This document shows positions 24,701 through 37,500 of a stretch of DNA of 56,259 nt, one piece after another. The stretch's first letter is position 1, and every line of letters begins with the position of its first letter. Below the pieces are notes generated by a model. It did not search any database, had not been told where the DNA came from, and saw nothing but the letters and a program-made list of their open reading frames with translations. This stretch comes from Mesaphorura yosii. Taxonomy: Eukaryota; Arthropoda; Collembola; Poduromorpha; Tullbergiidae. The translations under genes and the position numbers were made by a program. The DNA is taken from the NCBI GenBank assembly GCA_009869945.1, contig WIXG01000438.1, forward strand, positions 1 through 56,259. The letters run 5' to 3'.

Positions 24701-26779
24701 ATGTCAATCGAAATTGAATCCGTCGAGTAAGTGCCTATGAGCTTATATCTAAATAGCCCCAGCGGTATATAATTCGCTATCATCCTATCTAGCATCATAC
24801 GGCTGATTCAGCAGTACATGAAAGAAGCCAATTTGCATCGTAGCCTGAAGGTTATGCAGGAGGAAACCGGAGTCTCACTGAATACGGTGGACAGCATCGA
24901 AAGCTTCACATCCGATATCACAAATGGTCATTGGGACATCGTACTAAATGTTACTCAGAGCTTGAAGCTGCCAGACAAGAAGCTAATAGATATGTATGAG
25001 CAGGTAATGTCTCCCACGCATGAGTTTCAGTGTTGTGGTGTAAACGTATGATTAATTCTCATCATTTTCATCATTCTAGATTGTGCTCGAGTTGGTAGAA
25101 TTACGTGAGCTGGGTGCAGCTCGATCATTGCTACGACAGACGGACCCCATGATCATGATGAAGCAGAATCAACCTGAACGATATCTACATTTAGGTTTGC
25201 TGACTCCAAAATATTGTTACGCCGTATTAGGAGGAATTTCATTGTAAATATTTGTTCTACAGAAAACGTATTGGCTAAATCATACTTCGATCCACGAGAG
25301 GCATATCCAGAAGGAAGCAGCAGGGAAAAGAGACGAGCCGCAATAGCACAAGCTTTGGCGGGAGAAGTATCAGTTGTTCCTCCATCAAGGCTTCTGGCAC
25401 TCTTGGCTCAATCACTAAAATGGCAACAACATCAAGGATTACTTCCTCCTGGAACGGCACTCGATCTCTTCCGTGGTAAGGCGTCAATGAAGGAGCAAGA
25501 AGATGAAAAGTACCCAACAACGCTAGCAAGACAGATAAAGTTTGGGACAAAGTCACACGTTGAATGTGCCCGATTTTCGCAAGATGGACAATATTTAGTT
25601 TCCGGTTCAGTTGATGGTTTCATTGAAGTCTGGAACTTTACGACGGGAAAGATCAGGAAGGACCTGAAATATCAAGTCCAGGTGAGCACAAAAAGCAACG
25701 CAGTTAAATTCTTAAATGGATGTTCGCTAAGCTGTTTATTTTTAAATCCAGGAAAATTTCATGATGATGGAAGAAGCAGTACTCTGCTTAGCATTCAGCC
25801 GTGATTCGGAAATGATTGCTGCTGGTTCACAAGCAGGAAAGATGAAGGTCTGGAAAATATCTACCGGTCAGTGTCTTCGAAGATTTGAAAGAGCTCATTC
25901 AAAAGGAGTCACATGCATTCAGTTCTCCAAAGACAACAGCCAAGTCCTTAGCTCTTCATTTGATTGTGTGATAAGGTACATTGATATTAACTTCAATTAC
26001 TCTGTATCTCTCTCGAACATAATCCAATTATATTGTAATTGCTAATTGTATTATTTGTAGAATCCACGGATTAAAATCTGGAAAATGTATCAAAGAGTTT
26101 CGAGGACATTCGTCGTTTGTGAACGATGTTAGCTTCACAGCTGATGGCCACGGAGTCGTGAGCGGGTCAAGCGATGGTTCCATCAAGATCTGGAGCCTGA
26201 AAACAACGGAAGCCTCTCAGACCTACAAGTCACTGGGAGGGTCAGGAGCTGTTGATATTCCAATTCATAACCTGATAATTTTACCCAAGAATCCAGAACA
26301 TTTCGTCGTTTGTAATCGATCAAATACTGTAGTCATCATGAATATGCAAGGTCAAGTAAGTACCAATGGGATATTTTATTTATTCCACACAATCAGAATC
26401 AAACCGAGTTCTACTTTAAAAATCCCTTTAATTCTTAGATCGTGAAATCATTTACGAGTGGTAAACGCGACGGCGGTGATTTCGTTTGCTGCGCAATTTC
26501 TCCTCGTGGAGAATGGATTTATTGTGTTGGTGAGGACAAAGTGCTGTATTGCTTCTCTGTGGTGTCGGGTAAACTGGAGAGAACACTCACGGTACGCAGC
26601 TGAATAGCGTCCACGGACGACGCATCAAATCGCAGATAGCTTACTCGAAAATAACTAACTTGACTTTAATTTATTAACAGGTACACGACAAGGATGTTAT
26701 CGGAGTCTGTCATCACCCTCATCAAAATCTCGTCTGCACTTACAGCGAAGATGGGTCAATGAAATTATGGAAGCCTTAA
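24701..26779 (+). CDS. smu1: WD40-repeat splicing factor SMU1
   Basis: Nuclear spliceosomal protein that acts with RED/IK during activation of the B complex. Eight exons join in frame: 24701-24726, 24793-25003, 25080-25194, 25263-25681, 25752-25975, 26061-26355, 26439-26591, 26681-26779. They encode 513 residues, which is the length I recall for human SMU1. The N-terminus MSIEIESVD leads into LisH (about 6-38) and CTLH (about 40-92) domains. The middle has the near-invariant [14 protein letters not shown] and REAYPEGSS, and the C-terminal half is a seven-bladed WD40 propeller (about 208-513) ending KLWKP. Introns are 66-88 bp. The first coding exon is only 26 nt. Similarity to other animals is high along the whole length, with no defect seen. 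Confidence 0.97.
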
Positions 26780-27690
26780 GCAGATAAAATTGGTTGTTTC
26801 TTCATAGTTGTACTATTTTGTAATTAATAAAGAACTATAATATCTGGCCCAGAATTCGAAGATACTTTGTTGTCAATAAATGTATCTGAAAGGTTTCCGT
26901 AAATTTTGCATATAGCCAGGAACATTTCAATTCATTGTATTTATTGTATTTAGTACAAAGTGTCACCACTGGTTTTCCGATAAGCATATTTATAATAATT
27001 TTAGAATGATACCATGGATTTTTATCACGTGCAAGGTATTGCTTGTTCGAATAGAATGCTAATAAATTCAATCCATTTTGTAAATATGTATTTGCATTGG
27101 GAGGAAGGCAATCGGCTACGACCTGGTAATTAATTGTACTTTGTACATGGATGTCTATTGTCTAGTCTACACACGTCCAGAAGAGATAAGCGCGGAAGAT
27201 AAGTCCATTAGTACATGTTCGAGGAGGAGCCTGCTTCGCTTTTCCATCAAGAAAACTGACTCATGTAGCATGACGTGCTATTAGTCATAGGCCATCATAG
27301 CACTTCGTCATATGGCATGCTCATCGCATGTTGAGCCGGTAAGTAGAGAGGGATCAGTGCAGTTATGTGAGAATTGAACTCGAGGTGGCTTTTATAGTTA
27401 GGATTGTGTAATCTTTCAATTTACTTTGGGCTGGGTGTAGTATTCATATCAACTTGTAAATACGTCGTTTGGAATTAAGAGTTTCGTGCTTCCAATGACT
27501 AATTAAGTATCAGGCTTTTCACAATACGCTTCTACTTTTTCTTAAATAATTTCCTGTGCCTGGTAATGTAATTAACTTTACCCCCTGTGAGTAATTCGGT
27601 AGTGCTGTCGACATCCACGGATCGATTGGCACCTGCACGGTCTTCTTAAAACTCGCCAGCATCTCGTCTACTTCAACCAACCGATCCGTG
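26780..27690. other. Spacer: SMU1 3' end and SPTLC1 promoter region
   Basis: About 0.9 kb with no gene. The left edge is the SMU1 3' UTR with a clear AATAAA 47 nt past the stop codon; the right edge should hold the SPTLC1 promoter. A TCGACATCCACGGATCGATT stretch near 27608 is the most GC-rich part just upstream of the SPTLC1 start. Confidence 0.55.
26826..26831 (+). promoter_or_regulatory. Polyadenylation signal of SMU1
   Basis: AATAAA 47 nt after the SMU1 stop codon, implying a very short 3' UTR. A second copy near 26875 could serve as an alternative. Confidence 0.65.
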
Positions 27691-30029
27691 ATGGACCACT
27701 CGTTTTATCATGCCATTTTGTATCTCATCAACGCGGTCGTAGATGTAAGTTGACATTTACATTTCTCGTAATTCGTGTTGGTATTAATTTATTAATGGCG
27801 TACTACATTTGGCCTATTGTGTAGGCACCGCTCTATCACTTGATCCTTGAAGGAGTCTTACTATTATGGGTAATCTGGCTTATTAAAAGGAAAAGAACTT
27901 CTGACAAGCCTACCCTTTCAAGAGCGGTAAGAGATATTATATATGATATTAAGCTTCAATAGAATTGAGAGCGTAGAGAATTTACTTTTCAAGTGATTAT
28001 TTCTATTTCGTCCGTCAGGAAGAAGACGAGATCATTTCCTCGTGGAAACCAAAGCCCTTGATAGACACAGAAACAGAACAGAGCTTAAGTTATAGTCACA
28101 GATCCAATATTTGGGGCGCAATAGAAAATCGACCTGGAAAATATGTCACAATAGAGGGGAAATCATATCTGAACCTTGCAACGCACAACTATCTTGGATT
28201 TGTCGATGATACTTCATTCGATACGGAAGCGGAACGATGCATCAGGAAATATGGAGTCGGTTCATGTGGTCCACGAGGATTTTACGGAACAGTCGGTGCG
28301 CACAATTTGGAATTTCTTAAATGTTATGTGGCTTGCTGAGTATGACCAATTTTCACAGATGTGCACCTGGACTTGGAGAAGGAAATTTCCAAATTCATGA
28401 ATGTGGAAGAGACAGCTTTATATTCGTACGGCTTCAGTGCGATTGCAAGTGCAATCCCTTCGTACGCCAAGAGTGGAGACTTGATTTTTGTGTAAGAAGT
28501 TCATGGCTTTGTATATCCTGATTGTATAAAGATGGGATAATTGGAAACAAATGTGTATACATTACAGGGACGAATTTTGTCACTTCGCAATTCAAAAAGG
28601 TCTGCAAGCGTCGAAAAGCACGATTCTTTATTTCAAACACAATGATTCAGCCGATCTTGAGAGATTGCTTGAGGAGCAGGCAACACGTGATAATAAGGTA
28701 AGTTTCGGGAAGAAAAGTGTCAACATTTGCTCTCGAAAAGTTTAATCTGTTAAAAGTTCACATAACTCACTCCTAAATTTTAGAACCCGAAAAAGGCGAT
28801 GCTTCGGCGGCGATTTTGCATGGTTGAGGGAATTTACGCCAAAACGGGACAACTCTGTCCTTTGAAGAAAATTGTCGCATTATGTAAGGCACGCAAGGTT
28901 CGAGTACTTCTCGACGAATCAATATCCTTCGCCGCACTGGGCGAGACCGGTCGTGGAATAACTCAACATCTGGGAGTTGATGTAAGTGAATATAAACAAA
29001 AAAGATCGAAATTGTACTTGGCATCACTTAATTCAGCGCTTGATTTTTATGAATAGCCCGCTGACATCGATTTCATTTGTGGCTCGATGGAACACGGTCT
29101 GGGTGCATTTGGTGGTTTTATTACTGGATCTGAATTTGTGGTTGACCATCAACGAATCTCCGGCCTAGGTAAGGATAATCGATTACAGGTTCTGGTAAAT
29201 TAAAGTCGAGTGAGGTTTAATGCGTTCGATGAATTTTGCAGGGTATTGCTTTTCTGCATCTTTGCCACCGTTCTTGGCTGGAGTTGGGATAATGGCGTTA
29301 AAGAAAATTGACGAAAATCCAGAAATTATTCGCGAACTGCAAGAAAGATGCAAAGAGATGCACGGGTACGTAGAAATGCCGAAGTATATTGCTTGAATTG
29401 TTTTTTGATATTCCATGTTTCTTTTTTCCTTATATTTAGGCTTCTGGAGCATATGAAATATTTTAACCTAAATGGCCACGAACTTTCGCCTATAAAGTTC
29501 CTTTCTGTGATGGAGAGGAGAGCGCCGAATCGTAAAGCCGAGCAAGAGCTGTTGGACAAAATCATTGTATATGTAAGTGTAATGCAAAGTGTTTAAAGGC
29601 CAGAAAATTTTTATTAAGTTATTAATGATTGTATTGCACTTGTGACAGGTCAAGACTAATCACGCCATTGCTTTAATTCAACCAAGTTATTTGGAGGATC
29701 AAGAGTACAAGTTAACTGCACCGTGCTTACGTATTTCAGTTAATCGTCTCCTTACCACTGAAGAAATGAAGAGTGTGGTGGCAGCACTAGAAGAAGCATA
29801 TGAACACGTATGCCCACCTCCTGTGCCAATATTAGTACTGGAGTAAGTATAATATTCAATTCCGCCTATTCCACCAGAACTCTGCTTGTTCATTAACTCC
29901 CTTTATAATGCTTCGATTTCCTTGAATTATTTCAGTCAAACAAGGAGATCGTGCGCTTCAAAAAAAGTTAACGACTTGGATCTTAATAATGGTCACACAC
30001 CGAGTAAAGTCAGATTTGCGCTTCCATGA
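27691..30029 (+). CDS. Sptlc1: Serine palmitoyltransferase subunit 1 (SPTLC1)
   Basis: Non-catalytic subunit of the ER enzyme that condenses serine and palmitoyl-CoA in the first step of sphingolipid synthesis. Exons: 27691-27744, 27825-27926, 28019-28295, 28359-28491, 28568-28697, 28784-28981, 29057-29168, 29242-29365, 29440-29572, 29649-29842, 29936-30029, giving 516 residues (human about 473). Residues 20-40 are a membrane helix ([18 protein letters not shown]). [15 protein letters not shown] keeps the cysteine (C135) equivalent to human C133, the site of sensory-neuropathy mutations. The position of the catalytic PLP lysine in subunit 2 holds H311 ([12 protein letters not shown]), so it should not bind PLP. 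If the last intron is retained, a stop inside the donor site (GAG-TAA) ends the protein at 29846 with 486 residues. The family call is secure; the C-terminus is uncertain. Confidence 0.94.
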
Positions 30030-30629
30030 GGTGACCACATGTGTTTCGAACATTCTTCCAATACTACTTAACTTCCTACTTTCCATACTTCCTGTTTCTA
30101 TCTTACGTCTATTCTCTCCTAACGACATTTCTCAGAAGGATATATAACTAGAATATTTTTGTATATTTTTAAGACAAAACCAATTTCAATTTTCTTGTCT
30201 GGTTGCGTGCCTAAACAAACGACTTGCTGATCCGTAATGCCTTTGCTACATATTTTTCTGTTTTTGTTTTGATTTCTTGCTCACTTTAATGACCTGCTGA
30301 TAACTTTATAGGGTATCATCTCTGTTTTAAGTGCATGTTAAGTATTGCATGTGTCAATTTCATGAAGTTAAGATGTGCGATTAACAACGAATTACATTAA
30401 TTCGGCGATCACTTGTTACCAAGATGGGTAAATAATAGTAATTCAGTTAATTTCGTATTCATCAGTTATATCGGTTCTCGTACAATTCTTGACTTGTAAA
30501 AATGTATTCTGGGCCACGTGAGGAAGGTTTGTAAGGGCGTGTTAAAAATCCTTCCGTTTATTTCAATTGAATCGAACCGAATTGTTCAATGCTCGTACTT
30601 GACGAAATTTTCCTTTAATGCAAGAATCA

Positions 30630-30635
30630 AATAAA
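30630..30635 (+). promoter_or_regulatory. Possible polyadenylation signal of SPTLC1
   Basis: AATAAA about 600 nt past the longer stop codon; another copy follows at 30752-30757. Which one is used cannot be told from sequence. Confidence 0.4.
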
Positions 30636-31829
30636 TAGAATTGTTGATATTGATCGTAATTTCTATGGTTATGTATTTTATACTCCAAGTCACGTTACAC
30701 CTTTCCTTTTTGGTATGATGTTTGTATTTATTCCATTGACCGCGATGATTGAATAAATTCTGCACTTCAACCGTGTCCTGTTGATGTTTTATTTGAAAAT
30801 GTTATCCTCTAATGTACTTGTATTCTTTCAGTATCGCAAACAAGGTGAACTAGAATAAATGTACAGGCACATCTAAAGAGACTTAAGTTTGGTTCATAGT
30901 AAGAGTAACAGAGTAATTGCAAAATATTTTACTTCTCTTGTTGCACAGTTAGGAGACGCTGTAGGACAAGAACAGTAGAAGAATACAGACAGCTTAGCAC
31001 AGCACAGATTACAGGTGTTGATTATTGAGGTAATCATGACCCTCATCATGCATCATGCTTGTTCCTTGTTCGTCATTATTGTTATGAAATATAATCTTAA
31101 AATAATGTCCAATATTTCATCGATTTGGAAAACAAACAAAGGTGCAGTATTTCAGAAACCGTACACTTGATTCGAGCTAGAAACTAACTGCTACCGATAC
31201 CGAGGCAGAAGACTCACTCAACGCGTTTAGTCATCTCATTAAAATCCTGCTTTTAAAATACGACAATCTTTTTTCAGTGGATTAAAATCGTTTTGCGAGG
31301 AGGAATACGAACAATCTATCTAGTGTTAAGGTTGTTCCTCTTATCATTCATTACGCGATAAGTTTAGGTAAATATTCAACATTGTTACGCTACAGTACTT
31401 TTACCATTTTACTTGCTCAAGCAATGGACATAACCTCGAGATTGTAACCCAGTCTTGACACTCATGACCCCGATGGAGTACCGGCTTCATGGGGGAGTAA
31501 AATTTCTGCTTGTCTTAAACATACTAGAAATTCTCGTCTAAATATGCTGAGAAAGCTATTAGGCTAACTCCCCGAAAGATCAAAACACACAGGAGAAGTT
31601 ATTCCCTCTAGTCGCAACCCCAATCTCCAATCATCTATAAACCAAAACTATAAAGCACGTTATAAAGAAAAGATAATTACACAAGAACTCTCAACAAACA
31701 ATAACAGGTAGTCTTATGATAATAACACAGAAATATGAAATACAAACTATCGTAACTAAATACGTTCGTCTGTTCCGTGTCTCCTCAACGCTAATTTAAG
31801 TCAACTTTTCTTAAACTTTTCTATTCAGT

Positions 31830-31835
31830 TTTATT
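31830..31835 (-). promoter_or_regulatory. Likely polyadenylation signal of the SERBP1/HABP4 gene
   Basis: Minus-strand AATAAA about 195 nt beyond the stop codon at 32030-32032. Confidence 0.5.
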
Positions 31836-32029
31836 TCACTTGAAATCTTCACATACAAATTTAGGTTTCATGCTGGTAAAGTTTAAGTTGTTTTCTCATT
31901 ACACAAGAGATGAGAAACCTAAATTTGGTTGATATAACAGACTGTAAGGTTGAGTAAGAGTAAGAATTGGCTATTACAGTTTTGATTTCGTTTGGTGGAT
32001 TCTGGATGTTGAGAACTGATGATAGTGAT

Positions 32030-34520
32030 TTAACGTTTGCCCAAAGATGGGAAATCACGCTCATCGTCGACCTTTGGAGCGGGTTGGCGCTGCGGACGTG
32101 CCTAGAATATACCCGAGTTCAATACAAATGCCATAGAAAATTAACAATAGAATAATAGTCTTACATCACGGCTTTCGAATCTTGGTCGGTATCCCTTGTT
32201 AAATCCACCACGTCCACCACGATCCATGCCACCACCACGGCCACCTTCACCCCGTCCACGTCCACGTCCTCCTGGGCCATTTCCAAGTCCACGGCGTGAG
32301 TCCGAAAACTGAAACTCGATGTCGATAGTCTTCTTCTGTCTTCCGCCATGCTTTTGATCTTCATCCTATTCAGCAGCACAGTCAAAAAAACAGTTCCGTT
32401 CACATTAAATCTTAGCTGGAAGTACCTCGTCCTCCTGTTCGCCTTCTCCATCGTCTTCCGGCTTATCTTCCTTCTTCTTAAGAATCATTTTTTTCCATTG
32501 AGACTGATCCTCGCCTTCACCAGCTTTTCGCAGATTGAAAACAGGCTTTGCACGTGATTGCTAGAAGGTATTCAGATAAAGATTCGCAAATTATCCATGT
32601 TTTCTATCGAAGATTTGCTAAGTTTGTTTATCTTACACTAATTTGCAAAGCGCGATATTCCTCAAGGGTCATTTGCTTGGCCGGTTCATCCTCTTGTGGA
32701 GCGGCAACCTCAGCAGTTGTTCCACTGGAAGCAATGCAATAAAAGTTACTCAATGCGTCAGTCACCGAGTCACCTAATTTTGTATCATCATCAGTGTAAT
32801 GATAAATTAATGTCTTACTCATCATGTGTATTTTGACCCCCGTGTTCAGCCTTGTCTTCGTTTGCTTCGTCGCCTCCGGGATGACCAGCTGTTGTATCCC
32901 TACATTCATATCCATACTTATTAGTTGAGGACCTAGTCGGCAAAATCCAGCAGTTTCTACGACCCTTACTCAATGTCATCTTTGTATGTTCCCCAATTGC
33001 GTGAGCCCGCACCGTCTCTCTTGTCAATCGGTTTAACTCCGCTATTAAATAAAAAGAACAACTCTATGAGGAAAACGTTCAAAGCACAATGCATAATTAT
33101 AGAGACAGAAAACGAAATAGAGAAACGATGTCTGTGCTCTTCCCATTGAAGATTAAGAACAAAGAGCATAACAATGGGTCAGAGTCAGAGTCTCTACAGT
33201 GAAGCTAATAAGTACATACTTGTTACTCAAAGCGACTTACCTTTTGTCTGAGCCGGATTGTCGATCGAATTCGCGTTTACGAAGTCCTCCACGAGGTCCA
33301 CCACGGCCACGATACCCACCAAATCCACCACGTCTAGGACCACGTTCGCCACCATCACCCTCACGAACAAATTCGCTGAAAAGAATAAGTTAACAGGTTG
33401 CACTCAAAGCTGGATAAATGTAACTCAACTTAGCTAATAATGAATTGCTTGAATTAATTCATTACCGGCCACCATCGTTGTTCCGACGATTGTTTCTATC
33501 TTCACGATGTTCATCCGGCTTTGAATAACGCTCGCGATCGTTGCGTGGTGGTCCAGGCCGATATCCTCGTTCCGAATCTCCACCTTCAAAGTAAAAAATG
33601 AAAATAGGAAATCAGATCAGGCGTACACAAGGTAGCTAGGATCTTTAACTTGGAACCTTAAAGGCCTGACATACCACGATTGTTGACTCTATGAGCATTC
33701 GAGTCGTTAGCATTATTCTTTTGGTTTGAATCTCGAATTCCTTTGCGGCCACCGGTATCACCAGCATGTTGATTCTTAACCGGAGCAGGTGGTTGAGCTC
33801 CTGTGAAGGCAATCATGATTAAGATCTAATGTTGACGCGATTAGGAAAGACAAATCTTAGACAGTATTTAGATCAAAACACAAATTAAAACAAGGTAAAA
33901 ACTGACCATTCGAATAGAGTGGCTGTTTGGAAACTTAAAAACTAAAAGCAAACAAGGTGTAGCGAGTCAAGTCAGAAATCTCATTCCGAAAACAAGTTGG
34001 AGGAACATAGAAAAGTGCCCCTCAGATTTGGAGAAGATTGAATTATCACGGTTTTTCTTGCAGGGTTATTAATGCAAATGAGGAGATAATAAAGTGCTCA
34101 ACAAAGGATGGAGAACATTGTTATCTATCTCTATCTTTTGTCGAGCTCTGTGTTATCACCTCATTTTAATTAATAACCCTGCAAGAAAAACCGTGATAAT
34201 TCAGTCTTCTCCAAATGCGAAAGGTTATTAGCAGTCGCAATCAGTAAATCATTCAACTACTATTCTGATAAAGCAAAGAGTAGATCAATTCTACTTCAAA
34301 CAATGAAGCTGTAAAGTTAAATATCGGAAGTTTGAGTACTTGGTGGATGAGTTGTGACTTCGCCACTGACACTTTCTTTGCTCCTGTTCTCCTTTTCAGC
34401 TATTTTACCCTTCTTTTTCATGTCCTTATCCTCCGTCGGCTTAATTGAGTCATCATCGTCGTCACTGTGGAGGAATTGGGAAAAGCGGTTTGTAATCCCA
34501 ATCCCGTAGACGTTCTCCAT
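32030..34520 (-). CDS. SERBP1/HABP4/Vig-type mRNA- and ribosome-binding protein
   Basis: Single-copy type relative of vertebrate SERBP1 and HABP4 and fly Vig, RGG-rich proteins that bind mRNA and dormant ribosomes; fly Vig was also reported in RISC. Ten exons: 34520-34340, 33800-33675, 33583-33466, 33375-33241, 33041-32970, 32899-32819, 32724-32637, 32560-32426, 32365-32165, 32101-32030, giving 402 residues (SERBP1 about 408, HABP4 about 413). The N-terminus GIGITNRFSQFL matches the family's VVTNRF motif, followed by an acidic run. KREFDRQSGSDKSG and NWGTYKDDIE form the core (about 175-212), then KQMTLEEYRALQ and PVFNLRKAGEGEDQSQWKK. RGG runs lie at about 150-172 and 340-372. The last 24-codon exon ends DERDFPSLGKR, like SERBP1's terminal EAFPALA. 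Intron 1 (539 bp) is the largest and carries a long palindrome. Confidence 0.94.
34026..34216. repeat. 191-bp near-perfect palindrome inside intron 1 of the SERBP1/HABP4 gene
   Basis: The outer arms 34026-34089 and 34153-34216 are reverse complements at 60 of 64 positions by eye. The inner parts (about 34090-34118 and 34122-34152) are also largely complementary, so almost the whole element can fold into one hairpin with a very small loop. Each arm contains TTTTTCTTGCAGGG, a good splice-acceptor match, once on each strand. No clear target-site duplication is visible, apart from an ambiguous AT that is part of the palindrome. It may be a foldback MITE or an RNA hairpin made from the intron. The symmetry is directly seen; the function is open. 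Confidence 0.9.
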
Positions 34521-37500
34521 CTTGATTAATCAGTTATCGCCTTCAACAACTGAAACACAAGAATAAACGAATAGAATAGTTATCTTCCTTATCAAATCAA
34601 TCGCTAATTAAATCGAGCACAGTGTACAATTCACAACTTCGAATGCCGGTTTAAACGACAGAAATATAAAATTGAAGAAGAGGAAAAGCAAGTGCAGACT
34701 GAACACAGATCAGCCTGGCACGAAAATCAAATGTAGTCGCTACCTGCCTCACGTGTGAACTCTCTGCGTAAACAAGCAATTTAAAGCTGGCTCCATGGAA
34801 AGGACTACCAGTGCTTGCTATCGCTTTCGTCAACGCAATATAATATTCGCAGATTCCGATTCCTTCAAATCTTCTTCCCTGAGATCAGTGGCCATTATTA
34901 ATGCAGTATTAAATTCTCTCAATTGACTTTTCTATAAATTAACTGACCGCTCACGAAATCGTTCTGTTAGCAATATTATTAGTTCAGCATGCTGGCAAAA
35001 ATACTTTTCTCCTTTAGGTCGAGTGCGCCCTAGCACAAATGGGAGAAACCTACTGCGCTTCGAATTGCTTGGGGTGCGGATAGTGCACGATCGAGGAGGC
35101 AGACCGTGAACTTGGGAATACGGGAAGCTCCGAGCGTAGGCTGGTAGTTGGAATCTTTCATTGCTCCGTCAATAAAGCCTACTGGCAGTCAGAAAGCATG
35201 GCATGGAACCAGTCTCTGTCTGATTTCGATTGCTATTCATCCTCATTGTCCTTTACTATTACTACTACGCTACTGAACCGCACCAAACGGTTTCCGATAC
35301 ACCGTACTGACTACAGCGGCTACAGTCTCAGCATGGTTACACACGTAGTCGGATTTCTCGGCTCGGGCTTCGATGTAAAGCGGATTTCGTACTACGTGAT
35401 CGCCTTTGTCGTCTCGTCTGGTAGTAATACTTAAATACTAGCGTAGAGTGAGAACGTCTAGCAGGAAGTGTTTGGAGAAGTTACTTACCCGCAAACTCAA
35501 CTACCCAACACGAACCTGTTCACCAAACTCTATCCCTTCGAACTCAAATCCAAATGCAAGTCTAGTCTGAAGTGCAGAATATGAAGTGAATTGTAGACTT
35601 AAAATGATAGCGCTCTTCCTACCGGACTGGCTTGGCACAGCAATGAAACCAACTAGAACTGCAAAATTACCAGTAAAATGCACAATTTCTACTAAATTGC
35701 AGCCGATTCCTGCAATTATGATATTACGATGAATTCAAAGCAGGTCGACGGCCCACACAGCACTAACAGCAGGGTTTTTGAAACTGCGGAACCGTCGTTG
35801 GCAAAGGCGACCCAACAATTTAGCCAGTCTTAAATTGCATTACAAAACTTTATTACCTGAGTTACAAGAAATAAAAATAAAATTGGAGAACAGAATGGGA
35901 GCAGTGACCGGTAATGCACTGCAAGACTTCTCCTGTGGCATATAGCTCAGTATTTAGCTAAATGATCTGAATCTAAATAACATAGACTCGAGATTGAGAG
36001 TCGAAATGCGTGGTGCCTTCCCGATGTGAAACCGGCTCACACTCACGAGTCGCTCAAGAAAAATTTTATGCGTTTGTTGACAAAACACAAAAGCTAAAAA
36101 TAATTGTTCAATGAAGGCGCATTGGAAACGAAAAATTATGAGACTAATTCGGTCTAGAAGGAAATGAAAATGCGTACTGCAAATTATAGCCATCATCCGT
36201 GTTCATGTGCAACAACAATTATTAAATTACAGCACCCTTCCTCGTCGACGCCATATCGCCGCTACTGCATGCCTCGTTCAAAGTATCGTCATCGCCATAA
36301 AAGCAGAGCGTGTGAAAAAAAACCCACGGTTTGGATTCCGAAACCTGGCTTTTTCATCGTGAATTGTAAAGGTAGCAGGTCAATCATGGACCTCAATCCC
36401 TCTGCATTTTCAGGTTACCAGAGATGCCAGTCTTCATAAAATTATGAACCATTGTGCAAAACAAATCTTGCCCTCTTTCAGTCGATACTCTATTGAGTCT
36501 CAATTCAAGGTTCTCAGGGCAGAGAGAACGCGACAATAATGAAAGACTCGACAGGAAGGCAAATGTAGGAAAAACTCAACAATCTGCCCCTTCTTGCATG
36601 TCTGGTCTCGAATTCAGGGTGTCTTGCAGGGGTGATGAAACACAGTGAAGGGAGAAAATAGAACATATGGAGCACGCCCAGCAAGCACAATCGGCTTGGA
36701 AAATCCACGCTATTGCGTAAGCCCAGAAAAGATTCAGCGAAGCTAGAAAGAAGTATAGACATTTTTTGCAAGTTTTCAAATGGGCAGAAAGATAGCTTTA
36801 CGCATAGTTTGTGCAGATAATTCAATTGCTCCGGCGCAAAGTATAGTTGGATCTGGATTTAATTCAACTACTACGAAGTGTGATTTAATGAGATAGGAAC
36901 AGAATTCGCAATATTACATTCAACCACCAATCTATTGACCTGATAGCTACTTCAAGCGTCAATGGAGAACGCCTTGTATGTTTCTTTGTGTGACTCAGAC
37001 TTTGTTCTGCATCGCCTAAATTACCAGCCTCATTCAGTCAGGTAGACAACTGCACTTTGGTACAGGTAAATAAACCTGCCGATCTGTCGTGAGATGATCT
37101 CAATAAAGCGCAGGTTGAATCTAATCATTCAAGAGAGAATTTTGCAGCTGTAGTTCAGTTCAGTTTACGATGGGACAACAACAAAGGTAGCAACGAGAGT
37201 TTACAGTTTCGCACATAAAATTCTTATCTGAAGTCTTCAGATGCTCGATTCACATCATGGAGTTAGTGCCAGAGCCAGTGCTCTTTCAAATGCAGCTTGG
37301 AGGAGTGGTCGAGTAGTTTAACGTTGAACGATGAGGCGCATTGATCCCAAACCCGAATCCCAGTTCAACTTTCCAAGTATACGTGCATAAAACGCATAAA
37401 TGTGGTTTCTATCAGAAACTCAATCACTCTGCATGTGAAATGCGGTGCAACCATCACTCACTTGCACGGGCTTAATTTATTGAAGCATTTTTAACGTGAC

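Larger units (their letters stand above)
30030..32029. other. Convergent 3' intergenic region (SPTLC1 and SERBP1/HABP4)
   Basis: About 2 kb between two genes that point toward each other, so it should hold both 3' UTRs. AATAAA occurs on the plus strand at 30630-30635 and 30752-30757 (candidates for SPTLC1) and on the minus strand at 31830-31835 (candidate for SERBP1/HABP4). The stretch is AT-rich with no other gene seen. Confidence 0.6.

Noticed and set aside
37297..37386. tRNA-like segment with an A-box (TGGTCGAGTAG) and a weak B-box
   Set aside because: The D stem does not pair properly, the B-box deviates, and no anticodon arm can be placed. At most a decayed tRNA-derived SINE fragment.
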